Assembly (NCBI GenBank): GCA_001969505.1
Contig: LSSK01000616.1
Span: 1 to 35,544 of the forward strand
Direction: 5' to 3'
From: Zancudomyces culisetae
Taxonomy: Eukaryota; Kickxellomycota; Harpellomycetes; Harpellales; Legeriomycetaceae
Length of the DNA: 35,544 nucleotides
Shown here: in pieces, positions 19,312-32,400 of the stretch
Numbering within the stretch: the stretch's first letter is position 1
Layout of the letters: the number at the start of each line of letters is the position of its first letter
Notes under the pieces: model-generated
Told to the model about the DNA's origin: nothing
Seen by the model: the letters and a program-made list of their open reading frames with translations, nothing else
The model's database searches: none
Position numbers and translations under genes: made by a program

Positions 19312-21156
19312 TTATTTGTACAAGGAATGGAAGGCCTTTTCAGCGGTACGCTTCAATTTTCTGTGGGCAGCAGAGACTTGTTCCTTGGATGGAGGAGTGG
19401 AGATGGACAAGAACTCAACAGCTTCAGCCAAGGCGTTTTCAAGAGCCTCCTTGTCAGCGCGCTTGAGACGGGTCTCAATCTTGATGTCAGACATGCTGCT
19501 CTCGATCTGGTTGACGTAGTGTTCAAGCTCTTGGGTGGCATGGACAGCTTCGGCACGCTTGTCATCAGCATCCTTGAATTTCTGGGCCTCATTGACCATT
19601 CTGTCGATATCAGCAGCGCTGAGGTGACCAACAGATTGGGAAATGGTGATGTTTGCGGAGCGGCCTGAAACCTTGTCTTGGGCAGTTACCTTGAGGATAC
19701 CGTTGGCATCAATATCGAAGGTACAGATGAGTTCTGGAATACCCTTTGGTGCTGGGGCAATTCCGTTGAGCTCAAAGTTTCCGAGCAAGTTGTTGTCGGC
19801 GGTCATTTGACGTTCACCTTCGTAGATTGGGAAGAGAACGGTGGTTTGGTTATCGTCAACAGTGGTGAAGGTACGGGTTTGAACTGTTGGGATGACTGTG
19901 TTACGTGGAACAACAACGGCCATCAATCCTCCCTTCATCTCAACTCCCAATGACAATGGTGCTACATCAAGCAAAACCAAGTCTTGGGTCTTGGAGGCAT
20001 CAGAGGTGTTGGTCAATACAGCTCCTTGGACTGCAGCTCCGACGGCAACGGCTTCATCAGGGTTGATTCCCTTGTTGAGCTCCTTTCCGTCAAAGAAAGT
20101 TTCCAACATGCTTTGGATCTTGGGGATACGTGTGGATCCTCCTACCAATACAACTTCGTCAACTTGGTCCTTGGCCATCTTGGCATCCTTCAATACAGTC
20201 TTGACTGGCTCCAAGGTGTTTTCAAAGTATTTGGTGTTGAGTTCCTCAAACTTGGCTCTTGTAATGCTGGCTTGGAAGTCCTTTCCGTTGAACAAGGAGT
20301 CGACTTCAACGGTGGTACGTGTCAATGATGACAAGGTACGCTTAGCACGCTCACAGGCTGTGCGCAATCTGCGCATGGCTCTGGCATCACCACTGATGTC
20401 TTCGTTGTGCTTGCGCTTGAATTCAGCCTTGAAGTGTTCAACCAATGTGTTGTCAAAGTCTTCTCCTCCCAAGTGAGTATCTCCAGCAGTTGCTCTGACT
20501 GTGAATACCCCTCCTGCAATGGTCATCAAACTGACATCGAATGTTCCACCTCCCAAATCGAAGATCAATACATTCTTCTCCTTGGCATCCTTCTTGTCCA
20601 ATCCGTATGCAATAGCTGCGGCTGTTGGTTCGTTGATGATACGTAGTACTTCCAATCCGGCAATAACTCCGGCATCCTTGGTTGCGTTTCTTTGTGCGTC
20701 GTTGAAGTATGCTGGTACTGTAATGACAACCTTCTTGACTGTCTTACCCAACTTGGCCTCGGCGACTTCCTTCATCTTGGTCAATACCATGGATGAGATT
20801 TCTTGTGGTGTGAATTGTTTGGTCTCACCCTCAACTTGAACCTCAACCATTGGCTGTGAGTCCTTCTCAACGAGCTTGAATGGCCAGTGTTCCTTATCAG
20901 CCTTGACGTGTGGGTCGTCGTAGCGTCTTCCGATCAATCTCTTTGCGTCAAAGACGGTGTTTGCTGGGTTCATGGCGGACTGGTTCTTGGCGGCATCTCC
21001 AACCAATCTTTCTGAGTCTGTGAATGCGACATATGATGGAGTGGTACGGTTTCCTTGCTCGTTGGCAATGATTTCTACTCTCTCACCTTCCCATACAGCA
21101 ACACAAGAGTATGTTGTTCCAAGATCAATTCCAATAGCTCCCTGATATTCTTCCAT
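19312..21156 (-). CDS. SSB1: Ribosome-associated Hsp70 chaperone, Ssb type
   Basis: Ssb binds ribosomes at the tunnel exit with the RAC complex and helps nascent chains fold in the cytosol. The 614-residue product matches the usual Ssb length (613 in yeast) and lacks the C-terminal EEVD of cytosolic Ssa proteins, ending KAFHSLYK. Hsp70 signatures are intact: [14 protein letters not shown] (9-22), [13 protein letters not shown] (198-210) and [14 protein letters not shown] (335-348). The interdomain linker is [15 protein letters not shown] (392-406). The substrate-binding domain and a short lid follow. Codon choice is strongly biased (TTG for Leu; many GTC, GCC and AAG), unlike its neighbours, as expected of a very highly expressed gene. 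Single exon; ATG at 21156 is unambiguous. The alternative is an Ssa paralogue that lost its tail, which the length argues against. Confidence 0.93.
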   Translation of the reverse strand: MEEYQGAIGIDLGTTYSCVAVWEGERVEIIANEQGNRTTPSYVAFTDSERLVGDAAKNQSAMNPANTVFDAKRLIGRRYDDPHVKADKEHWPFKLVEKDSQPMVEVQVEGETKQFTPQEISSMVLTKMKEVAEAKLGKTVKKVVITVPAYFNDAQRNATKDAGVIAGLEVLRIINEPTAAAIAYGLDKKDAKEKNVLIFDLGGGTFDVSLMTIAGGVFTVRATAGDTHLGGEDFDNTLVEHFKAEFKRKHNEDISGDARAMRRLRTACERAKRTLSSLTRTTVEVDSLFNGKDFQASITRAKFEELNTKYFENTLEPVKTVLKDAKMAKDQVDEVVLVGGSTRIPKIQSMLETFFDGKELNKGINPDEAVAVGAAVQGAVLTNTSDASKTQDLVLLDVAPLSLGVEMKGGLMAVVVPRNTVIPTVQTRTFTTVDDNQTTVLFPIYEGERQMTADNNLLGNFELNGIAPAPKGIPELICTFDIDANGILKVTAQDKVSGRSANITISQSVGHLSAADIDRMVNEAQKFKDADDKRAEAVHATQELEHYVNQIESSMSDIKIETRLKRADKEALENALAEAVEFLSISTPPSKEQVSAAHRKLKRTAEKAFHSLYK

Positions 21157-23220
21157 TTTTCTTTATCTCTTATTCTTGTCTAGCGTTAGCTGCTATAGGT
21201 ATGTACAAAACGTTTTTTTTTTTAAATGTTCGCAACTGATCTAATAAATAAAGAAACTTTATACCCTCCCTTTTTTATTTTAAAATTTTTTTCATTGCAA
21301 AAAAAAAAAATAAAAAAAAAATTTTTTTTTTAATGTAATAGAGACTGGATGGATATGAAAAAAATTACTAAATGGGTGGATAATAATAATGATGGGACAA
21401 TCAACGTAAAAAAAAAATTTTTTTTTTTCCTATCTTGTATTGTTGCTTCTTTTTTTCATGTTTATTTTTTTTACTTGTTACCTATGAGAATATAGAGGCT
21501 CAAGAAAAGAAAAAATTAAAAATCAAATTTCGGGATATTATACATCTTCATTTAGTGTATACTACTAGAATATTACGATTTGTTTTTGTTTTTTTTTTTC
21601 ATCTTTACAAATGTATCTTGTAAATTACCAAAACTTTAAAAAAAATTTTTTTATATTCAAAATTAATTTCAATCATGGCCCTTTTTCAAACTTACCCTAC
21701 ATTAAATTACCTTACCCTCCCCTTTCTATTTTTCATTGCCTCCCCTCCCTTCCCTCCCTCATCCCCACGTTTTTAGTATTTTAAATCTTTTGTATCTGGA
21801 ATTATTATGTAACTACAAGTAAAAAAAAAATTTTTTTTTTCCTTGCAAATTTCATTTCACATCATTTACGATAAGGTAAATCACAATTTTCAGCTGCAAA
21901 TAGAAAACGTAAAAGCTTTTAATGGCACAGAATTTAGCACTATTCAACAATCAACTAGTTGTATTCGGATAGTCTATTTGCATATAATACCAAGCTTTGT
22001 ATTAAGCTACAAGGTGTATTATTTTTAATTCGTTTATTTGTTAGTGTTTGTGGAGAAAGTTTAGGTAAAGAGAGTTATTCTTTAAGCTGTAACTATAACT
22101 ATAGCTTTTTTAAAGTCATGAATTGGTGCTATCCTACGAGGTTATTAAAATACCCATGTTAATCACATATGCAAGATTTTCCAAGCCTTTATATACTTAT
22201 TTTTCCAGTTTGTAGATAATCCGCTTATAAAAAAAAATGATATATATATACATTTATACAAGTAAAAAGTATAAATAACGTGAACAACAAATCAACTATT
22301 TAAATTTTGTAAATATATTAAAAGGATGTTGTATATAATATAAAAGCCTCAAACAACTTTGTTTTATATATACTATTATTTTGGTTGGGAAATAGGGTTA
22401 TTTTCAAATTTTTTATTTCCATGTGTATAAATAAGAGAACAAAGTTGAATGAACAGTGAGCTGTGCTTATAGCTTGTTTCGAGTAATTATTTTGTAATTG
22501 TATGTGTATGTGTATGTGGATGTGGATGTGGATGTGTATGTGGATGTGTATGTGGATGTTGTTGCGTTTGTGTCTTTAATGAAATAGAGACGACTCTAAG
22601 TGTATATCGGTGGTACAAACATTACTAAACATCTTTTGATCCTTCTTTATTTGGGATAACGAGTTGTTCGTTTTTTTGTTGTTGTTGTTGTTGTTAGAGA
22701 TCAAGTAGTTGATATATCATTTTGAATCATTTAAAAAAAATTTTTTTAATTCCACGTTTGTTATACCAACTATATTAAATTTGCTTTGTAGTTGATATTT
22801 GAATACATGTAAACAAACATAAACAAAAAACAAAAAATATAAAATAAAAAGAAAACAAAGAAAATTAACAAAAATCAAAAAAATAAAAATCAAATAAAAA
22901 TAAAGAGACTAGCTTTGTTTGAATATACCAACTTTTTATTTTGACTTTTGTATATGTTTAATGTTTTCAATATAGAGGTATCTTTAGTAACCAAATAGAT
23001 TTTATAATCCATGATAATCAAACAAGAACAAATATAATTAGAATAAAGCTATACAAAAATAATAAAAATAATAATAAAAAAAAATTTTTTTTTATTTCAA
23101 GATTTAATAAACAGTAAAAAGGCAACAAAGAGAAAAAAAAATAGGACAAAGAAAAAAAAAAGTGTATAAGAGTCAGAAAGGAAGAGAGATAGAGAGAGTA
23201 AAGATAAGTGAGTGTTAGAA
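21157..23220. promoter_or_regulatory. Divergent SSB1-POM152 promoter region
   Basis: About 2.06 kb serving two divergent genes. It contains six A(n)T(n) blocks (starting at 21312, 21408, 21638, 21821, 22733 and 23076), a pyrimidine-rich block with C-runs (21739-21767), a GTATGT/GGATGT hexamer repeat (22499-22559) and a GTT repeat (22678-22695). Such dA:dT runs generally exclude nucleosomes in yeast promoters. I see no supported gene; open frames of about 60 codons (21435, 21843, 21959) are unconvincing. Individual transcription-factor sites cannot be assigned by eye. Confidence 0.6.
22499..22559 (+). repeat. GTATGT/GGATGT hexamer tandem repeat
   Basis: About ten head-to-tail hexamers alternating GTATGT and GGATGT with few breaks. 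It is a microsatellite or minisatellite between SSB1 and POM152. It resembles yeast telomere-like GT-rich DNA in composition only. Confidence 0.85.
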
Positions 23221-26200
23221 ATGAAAAAAATAGAATTGAAACAAGTGGGTAGTCGCGGAGTCGGTTCCAAAGGAGTAGCAAGAGATAGTTATTCACGTAG
23301 ATATGGAGGGGACCAAAGCCAAAGAGGAACGAATAAAGATGAAGATTTACATACTGAAGAGAAAAAAAGTCTGTTTGCAAATTTTTTCGAGAAAAATAAG
23401 AGTCGAACAAAAGTAGAAGGAGAAGGAGGTAATGGCGTGGAGGAGATAATGATGGGCAAGTACAAGACGAAAAGCCAGGGACGAGAGAGGCGGGTGGTAG
23501 AATTTGAGGAATTTGAAGATTCGGGAAAAGATGCACAGGTGGAAGAGATATTTGAACGAGTATATAAAACAACACGACAGAGCCAAAAAGAAAAGATACT
23601 AAAAGAAGAACGAGAAAGTAAAGAAAAAAGGAGAGAAGGAAAAGAAGAGATGGGACCGCTAATACCATTGGAAAAGATGGATGGGGTTACACAGCGAATG
23701 TATTTGTTGGTGGTAACGGTAGGATTGTTGGCGATTGAAATAGCGGAATGGATGTATAGAAAACGGATACCAAGAGAGGAAGGGGAAGGGGAAGGAGCAG
23801 GGATGGGGATGGGGATAGGGATAGGGCTGGGAGGAGAAAGCGAGTATGGGGGGTGGGGAGAGGTAGGGAGGCTTGAGAGGATGGAGTATGAACGACGAAA
23901 TATGACGATGTTTTTGCGATGGACAGCAATATATGGGGTATATGTGTATGTTATATACAAGTTGAGGATTCCACGGGTAAAATTGAGTGTGATGCGAGGA
24001 GTGGTAATATTTGTGGTACTAGTGGTTTTGAACATGAATTTGTTTGTGTTTGAACAGAATATGGCGACAAGTTTGGTGAGAACAGGAGTAAGCATGGGGA
24101 TGACAGGAATCGGAAAAATGATGTGGTCGATTCCGGTGGTGGGTAAATGGGTGTTGCAAGATACAAGTTTACTGACGGAGGTGTATAAAGAGGATGAGGA
24201 GTATATATTGGGAAGACATGTGGTAAGGTTTTTGGAGCAAAGTTATGCACAGATGAATGTGGGAGGAGAGGTATATTGTTTGGAAATACAAGGAGGCGAT
24301 GAGGTGAAGGTAGAAGCAAAGGTAAAAGTAGAAGGAGAAGGAAAAGGAGAAAAAGGAAGTGAAAGTAAAAGTGAAATTGAAAAGAGTAAAATAGGAAATG
24401 GAATAGGGTATAAAGTGCAACAGTGGATAAAGAAAAAGGTATGGTTTGAAGGAGGGATATTATTGGAGCAAAAAGAGAGAATAGTGCAGATTCCGATAGT
24501 AATGAATGGAACAGAAGGGTACAGGATAGGATATGTGTATCAAGATTTTACAGGAACGAGGCAGGAGCAAGTGGTTGAGAGGATAGATAAGCGGAGACAA
24601 AAGATAATAGAGCGATATGGAAGAGGAGGGGAGATGACATTGACACAGTATAATTTACAAGTTCGAGAAATAGGAGTGTATAGATTATTGTGGGTAGAAG
24701 ATAAAGAGGGGAAAAGATTTCAACTTGAAACACAAGTTGAGGATGAAAAAGAAGGAGGAGAAGTGGAGAAATTAGGATTAGAATCAGGATTAGAATCAGG
24801 ATCAGGATTAGGACTAGGATTGGGATTAGGATTGGGAATGGGAGGTATTAGAGATATGGCAGTGGTAGTTGAATGTCCTAAGAGTAGATTAGTATGGGAA
24901 GAAAAGAACAAGAGAAAAGATGATATTATATGGGAAGGAAAGAATGGGCTTGAAATGTGTGCACGAGAGATAGAGATAGAAGAGGAAGAAGAAAAAGATA
25001 AAGGAAAAGGAATGATTCAAGTGATAACACGAGGAGTAGAACCAGTAGAGTTGACAATAGTACGAAAAATGAATGGAAAACAAAAAAGAGTAGCGATGGA
25101 CGGAATTCAACCACGAATAAGTGGAGTAAGTAAAGGAATGAACAAGATGATGCAGTATGAAGCTAAAACGACAAGATATAGTGTAGCAGAACGGTTTGTA
25201 GAGGCAGGAAAGTATGAGTATCGATTAATAGAAGTTCGAGATTCATTAAATCACACAGTACGAATTGAAGGAAGAGTAGGTAAAGAAGGAGAAGAAGAAG
25301 AACAAGAAGAAGAAGAAGAAAAAGAAAGGTTTGGTAGAGGAAGAGGAAGGGGAAGGGGAAGAGGGGGAAAAGTATTGAGACTTGTAGTATGGGAACGACC
25401 AAGTGGAGGGTGGAGTGGAATAGCAGCGAATCGGGCAGTATTGAAACGATCAGATGATCCAAAACGAAATGCGCCAATCAAACTACCAGTAAAGCTTGAA
25501 GGAAAAGGACCATGGACAGTCGAATATGAGATTGAAGAAAACGAAGGAGGGAAAAAAGAGCGTAAAGAGCTACGAGTACCAGAAAATAAACATATAAATA
25601 AAAGGAAAGCAGTTGGATATGTGGTTGGAAACAAAGCAGGGATATACAGGTTGATTAAGGTTAAAGATTCACAATGTTCACAAGTAATTCGACAAGACGA
25701 AATAGTAACAATCGTAGATACCAAAGTACCACAAGTGCAAGTCAAATCATCAGCGATTACAGCCGACAACTGTGAAGGAGAAATTGGAGTCAGCATAGAA
25801 CTGATGTTGACAGGCGATGCACCTTTCGACGTAGAAATGCGACAAACCCATGGCAAGAGGGTCAAGACTCAGCGACTGCATATAAAGAACCATCGACACG
25901 TGCTGCGGCTGATTCCCGAGTATGCTGGCGACTATATATATGACTTTGTAAGCATTGCTGATGTCAACTATCCCTCTGGCGTAGCTGTTGGAAAACAAGT
26001 CAAACAGACTGTGCATCCACAGCCATCCATAGTCATTAAAGGCCACGACACAATCAAGAGCTGCGTAGGCCAAAGCGTAGATGTTGGATTGCAGCTACTC
26101 GGCAACGGACCATGGCAACTGCAATACACTGTTGTGCATCCAGATGGTGCTGTCGTGCCAGCAACCCAGCCCATCACTACAAACGAATACAACCTGAATA

Positions 26201-26900
26201 TTGGGCCCTTTGAGACCAGCGGGAAAGTCTATGTAGAGTTTGTTGATGTCGCCGATTCCAGACGATGTCGCCGCAATTTGTATCAGCGAGTAACTATTGT
26301 CGTCCGCGAATCTGGCCCAACCGCCGAATTCGTCTGTCCTGAATCTGGCCTGCGTATTCTAGATGGCCACTCTGCCAATTTGCCTATTCGAATTGCTGTT
26401 AATGATAACCATGAACATCCCATTACCTGCAACTATCTATTCAACGATAAACTCTTGTCCTTTACTGTCTCTCCTTCCTCTCTCCCCGTTCTTTCCACCT
26501 CTTTACCTGTTAAAAATCCTGGTATCTATCGTCTACATTCCGTCGCTGATTACTGTCCTGGTTCCATCAAATCTTCTTCTTGTCACGTTATTGTTGAACC
26601 AAAACCTGCCGTATGGTTTGATGAACCTTCTGCTCAATTACCTCCCGTCTGCCAATTCTCTCCTGTCGCTTCTGCAAACCTCCAACTGGCTGGTATTGGT
26701 CCCTGGGCTGTCGATTATCTAGTTAAACCCATTGATGATCCTCTCTCTCAACTCCCCTCTTCCTCTTCTTCCACTTCCTCTTCTCAAGTCTTTAGTGACC
26801 TTCAATCTTCTCTAAAACTCGATACTTCTCATCCTGGTCGTTATTCTTACTCTTTAATTTCCATTTCTGATCAACTCTATAATTCTAAACTTTCTCTCTC

Positions 26901-26933
<33 letters not shown>

Positions 26934-28239
26934 CGACAACGACAACGACAACAACAACAACAAACATTTATTAACTGTTTATCATACTGTCTATCCTTTA
27001 CCAAAGGCTCATCTTTCCGTTCATTCTGACCATTCTTCTTCTTTCCAATCCGACAATAACATCCTCAAAATCTGTATTCCTCGTGGTCTTACTTCTTCCT
27101 TTGACAACAATATGTGGCGTCGTCTCTATGCCACTTATTCTCCTCGTATCATTCTATCCTTTGAAAATCCTTCCTCTTTATCCCCTCCCTTTTCTGCTTG
27201 GATAAATGTACTATCTAAACATTCTGCTGCTCCTAAAGTTGTTCGTTTTGATAATATCGTTCCTGATAAAGCTGGAAATTATATATTACCTACTTTTCAT
27301 TTCCCCTCCTCAACCTCAACCTCCAACTCCAACTCCAACTCCAACACTGATTCTGATTCTGATTCTCCTTTATTACCTTTAGAATCTGGTGCTTTTAAAC
27401 TCTCTTTACTTAAAGTCTCTGATTCTCATTCATGTACTTATTCTTCTTCCTCTTCCGATCTTGCTCCCGTTCATGCTGGTATTGATCTTGAATTTATCGA
27501 AACTCCTGATCTCATTCTATCCTCTGAAATGTCTGTTTCTCACCGCAACAACAACAACAATAACAACAACAACCCTGACAACAACTCTGATAATGTCATA
27601 CGTCATGTATGTGTTGGTGATGTCTTGGCCTTTGATCTACTATGCAATATCCCCAACTGGTCTCTCTCTTACTCTTACAACTCTCGAAAGGTTTCCAAAC
27701 ACCTTTCCACTCCTTACTTTAAAAAACTACTTGATTCTCCTGGTCAATTTTCCATTTCCAGTCTATGTCACCATAACCAACTTGATCATTCCAAATCTCT
27801 TGATAACAATCTTGTACTTAGCAACCCTAATTCTAACTCTAACTCTAACTCTAACCTCGATTGTTGCTCTGACATTACAAACCAAAACTACCATGTTCAT
27901 CCAATCCCCAGTGCCAAAGTAAGTGGTGGAAAATACATTGTCGAGGATATTTTTGTAGGTGAACAAGCAAACATTACCATTTCCTTGCTGGGAACTCCTC
28001 CTTTTACTTTTACTTGGCAACGCCGTGCCCTAGTTCCATCATCTGGGAACAGAATCAAAAACAAAAACAAAAATAAGAGTAATATGATTAATGATGCTAG
28101 AGGTGGAAAAGTACTGGAAACTCATACTGTTACCAATCATAACAACCATACGTATTCCATAATTACCAAATCTGATGGTGTTTTTATTATTACTTTTGTA
28201 CAAGATCGATTTTGTCATTATCCAAGACATTCATCTTGA
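23221..28239 (+). CDS. POM152: Nuclear pore membrane protein Pom152
   Basis: Pom152 forms the membrane ring of the nuclear pore: a short N-terminal part faces the pore and a long lumenal part made of repeated Ig/cadherin-like domains joins into a ring in the perinuclear space. Hydrophobic segments lie near residues 160-178 (MYLLVVTVGLLAIEIAEWMY), 228-248 and 255-277. The lumenal part (about 280-1672) shows the repeated family patterns GKGPWTVEYEIEE, GNGPWQLQYTVVHPDG and GIGPWAVDYLVKP, each followed by segments like AGIYRLIKVKDSQC or GDYIYDFVSIAD. The 1672 residues exceed the 1337 of S. cerevisiae through Glu/Lys/Gly-rich inserts in the first half and Asn/Ser-rich inserts in the second. The open frame reaches back to a GTG at 23212, but the ATG at 23221 is the likely start. 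Base composition switches sharply within the gene (see findings). Single exon. Confidence 0.95.
26900..26961 (+). repeat. AAC/GAC (poly-Asn/Asp) repeat inside POM152
   Basis: A run of about 20 AAC and GAC codons encodes Asn with a few Asp in a lumenal linker. Related AAC runs occur near 27546-27576. They separate the Ig-like units and are probably flexible loops. Confidence 0.9.
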
Positions 28240-29421
28240 ATCCCTTTTTTTTTTTTTCTAAACTTTCTAAATTTTCTTTTATCATTAACAATGTTTGTAT
28301 ATTTTTTTTTTCTTTTCCCGGAATATGAAATATCCTCAAATGTCATATCCCTCCTTTTAATTTGTTTTGTTTATTTCTTGTAAATTTGGTAATAAATCAA
28401 TCATTTATAATCAAATATAGAATCTCCTTTCCCCTCCTTTCCCCTCCTTTCCCCTCCTTTCCCCTCCCCTCTTCTTCCCTCTCATGCTATTCTAATCGGA
28501 ATAATCAGAAATCAAATTTTATATTTTTGATAAAAAATTTTTTTGATTTTATTTCGGACTTGGTCTTTTATTTTCATTTCTTTTTTTAACAAGATATTTC
28601 TACTACTAAATCTCAATACATTTATATTTCAAATCCATATTAGATTTATAAATTACTAGTATTTATAATTCACTTTTAATACTATATATTACTAGCTTGA
28701 ATACCATAAAACTTGTTGGTTATCATGTAATATTTTTCTCTTCTCTTCTCTTTTATTTTTTTTTTAGGTCGTTATTACAAAATATATTATTTTTTTGTTT
28801 CATTTCTTTCCCTTTTTATTAATATTGTTTTCGTTTTTTATCGTTGTTGTTGTTGTTGTTGTTGTACGTTTTATAAATTCTAATGGGATAATAATAATAT
28901 TCTTGTTGTTTTTGACAAAGTTTCAAAACCTTTTTTTTTTTTTATAAACCTCGTATAATATCTATTATCTATCCCATCCTTTTTTGTTTTTGTTTTTGTT
29001 TTTGTTTTTTCAATTCTACTCTACTCTATATTACACTCCACTTATACTCTACTATTCTATCGTATTGTATAGTATTGTATTTTTTGTATTGTATAGTATA
29101 GTATAGTATAACTGATTTTTCATTTTTCTCTTCAACTTGATCTTTTAATTTTAATTTTAGCTTTAGTTTTGCTTTTGATTATTTTAACTTTAATTTTAAC
29201 TTTTGATCTGGCAAGTTTATTTTGTATTGTAGAATTTGAAAATAACAAACAAACTCCCCTCCCTCCCCTCAACACACACTACACAAATACATAACACACA
29301 TACATACACACACACACACACACCAACCCGTATCCATCCGAAAAAGTACAAGTATAATACAACTCGACTAGTGAAAAATAAAATAAAATAAAATAAAAAA
29401 GCAAAGAACGAAAAAAATAAA
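28240..29421. other. Intergenic, dense in microsatellites
   Basis: About 1.2 kb between POM152 and the first RGS gene, both on the plus strand. It is strongly pyrimidine-rich on the plus strand until about 29250 and packed with simple repeats: a 10-bp CCCCTCCTTT repeat (28426-28470), GTT (28842-28864), TTTTTG (28979-29010), GTATA-type (29070-29110), CA (29305-29323) and AAAAT (29378-29398). The promoter of the RGS gene must lie at the right end. No gene is seen. Confidence 0.65.
28426..28470 (+). repeat. 10-bp CCCCTCCTTT tandem repeat
   Basis: Four full copies of a pyrimidine-only decamer follow POM152, about 190 bases after its stop. Pure purine:pyrimidine mirror-like DNA of this kind can adopt triplex structures. 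Confidence 0.85.
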
Positions 29422-32400
29422 ATGTCATCAATATCCATAAAATTCTTGACATCATGTCTTATACTTTTAAACAATATATTGCTAGTTGATTCAGCTTGGC
29501 ATTGTGGAAGTTCACAACTAGATAAACGACAGTTACAACAAGCACAATACTTGCAAAGATCCTCAAACAACAACAACAGTAACTACAACAGCAACAACGA
29601 TATTCAAGTCTCCGATGCAGAATACGAACGATTAGTTTCACAATACCATTCTCAATTTACAACCAAGGCTATAGTATGGGCAGTGATTTTGTTTTTATAC
29701 ACAGTCTTTATCCTCGTCTCTGTATACTTTTATTTCCGTAAAACCAGGAAATTGCCAACATTTCGATTCGATTCAGCCCCACTCCTCCTACTCGTAGTTA
29801 TCACTAGCTACATCCAAGTCATTTACACTGTGTTCCAGGAAATCTTTATTGTCGTCTTTCCTTGCTACCTACGCCTTTGGATCGCTGTCCCCACTTTTGT
29901 CCTTTTCACTACTGCTTTGCTGTTTCGGCTCATTCGTTTTGCTCTCAAGGTCCGTAGCATGCATTACAAGAATGTCATTAGCGATATCTTTGCTATTTTG
30001 GAACATGATCCTAATGCCCGTACCCACATAATCTCCACCTATTTTTTAAACGACCCCAATAACACAAAAACTACAAAAAACAACAGTAACAGTAACAGTA
30101 ATAATAATCGTCGTAACCCAAACTCAAATACTCAACATATACCTAATGATTCCAATTCCAACCTCAACTTTAATTTCAATTCGCCAACATCAAAGTCTCA
30201 ACCTCAATCTCAATCTCGACCAGCATCACATCATCCTGTTGTTGCCCAATTCGACCAAATATCTTTTTTTTCAAGATTTTTCCGTTTCCTCACCGATAAA
30301 CGAATTTGCTCTTCAACCGTCGAAAATGCCAAGGACGAGTTTATTTACCGTCTAAACACCACAAACAAATTGCTACGAATGATCAAAACTCGCAATTACT
30401 TGGTTGCCCTAGCCATCTATACCGTTATCATTATGGGAATTTCAATCATCCTGTTAAAAACCTCGGCTTATACATTTGGTGCCTCCAATTTCTTTTGCCC
30501 CCTCAAAATCGACTGGAGCATCGTCCCCTTTATCGCCACCATCTTTATTACCGTCTTTTTATTGCTTCAGTTGGTCTACTCCTACCGTCACTTCCGTGAT
30601 GCCTACGGTGTATTTGCCGAAATGGTCGCCTCTCTCGTCATCATGGTTGTATTTTACTCATCCCAGATCGCCTATAACCACTACATCTCTTACAACGTTG
30701 CTTTGCTTATGACCGGCCATGTGCTTACTCTGCCCATCTACTTTATTCAACATTACTTTATGGTCGTTGTACCTACCCTCAAGGCCTCCCAAATCGATCG
30801 CTTACGCTCTTCTTCAGAATCCTTTACAGCTATATCTACAGCTTACAATGATCCCAATTCCAATTCTAATCCCAACTTTGATTCCAATGCTACTGCCAAA
30901 GATCATGCCCAGTCTGGTACTTTTGGCTCTATTAAACATGTGTTTACATCTTTTCTTGCTCATCTTTTCTCTTCTGGTTCGAATTTCTCATCTTCAAAAT
31001 CACAACCTACTCAAACGACTCTTTGTGGCTCAAAAGTTCAAGAGACCACGTCACCTTTACCAACAAACAAAAATATTCATCAAAATAAAACTGATACCTC
31101 TTTATTCAACAAATCGAAATCCAATGCTAATCGTCACACTATTAGTAATAGTAATAGTAATAATAATACTAGTACTACATTCAAAAACAATCCAAAAAAG
31201 GATAGGTACAAATCATTTATCAATAACCAATTATCCAACAAATTCCCACACACATCGAAATCCAAAAGTAACAAACACAAAAGCAATTCCAACGCATTAA
31301 CAAACTCTTCACGTAGAGAACAGTTTGAATCTCTATTAGCTTACCCAGCTGGAATAGTTCGACTGGAAAAGGCTGCTAATGAAACTTTTTGTCCCGAAAA
31401 CGTTGTCTTTCTTAAGGACTACCAACTACTTAAATACAGAGTTTGTAGTATTATCATTGACCAAACTTCTAAACGTGAAAATGGTGATGAAAATGATGAC
31501 GAATATGATGATGATGATAGTGATAACAATAGTTATAGATGCAGTCGTAGTCATAACAGTAGTCGTAATAATAGTCGTAATAATAGCAATAATAATAGTA
31601 ATAATAATAGTCATACTGATATTGGTGAAAATACTAGCAATCTCGGAGGAAATATATCAACAATCCAAGCTGCCAATAGTAGCTTACCACTCAATTCCCT
31701 CGACTTAACAATTTCTACACCTCCTTTTATTTCCACTTCTTTACCCACTCCTTCACCAGCCCAAAATCAAACTACTTTTACTGGAATCACTAATACCAAT
31801 ACCAATACCACCAGCACTACCACTACTACCAACACCAGTCCTAATCAAAAAGCACCCTCAAATCTACCTAAAAACAATACTAGTCAACAGCATGAGAAAT
31901 CTGAATTGTACAATGATAATAGCAATAGTAATAGTAGTAATATCAATAATAATGTTGACAGCCAACTCAAACATAAACATCAACAGCTTTTACTATCATC
32001 CCAAACTGCTGTTACAAAAACCACCCCCACGACTGCTTTACCAGTCTTTCAAAAAAGAAATGAATTGGGTTTACTCGTCTCTCCACTATCATCCATCACC
32101 TCATCAGCCGCACCATCCACACCATCCACACCATCCGCACCAGCATCCGTTTTTACCACAAACACCAGCGCCGCAGATGACGCACCTGATATTCCCGACT
32201 TTGAGGCTTTAATCGCTGGTGATTTGGTCCATCCACTCCCACTCACCATTCCCGAAACTGTTTATCGCATGGGCCTCATGCTTGAGTTGTATATTCTCAA
32301 TGAAGCCGACGGAATTTCTGAAAAACAATCTCCAAGACTCTCCCCTGTTCCAAAACTCCTGGTCCGTGAATACATTTCGTTTTATCGCAAGTTTATTATG

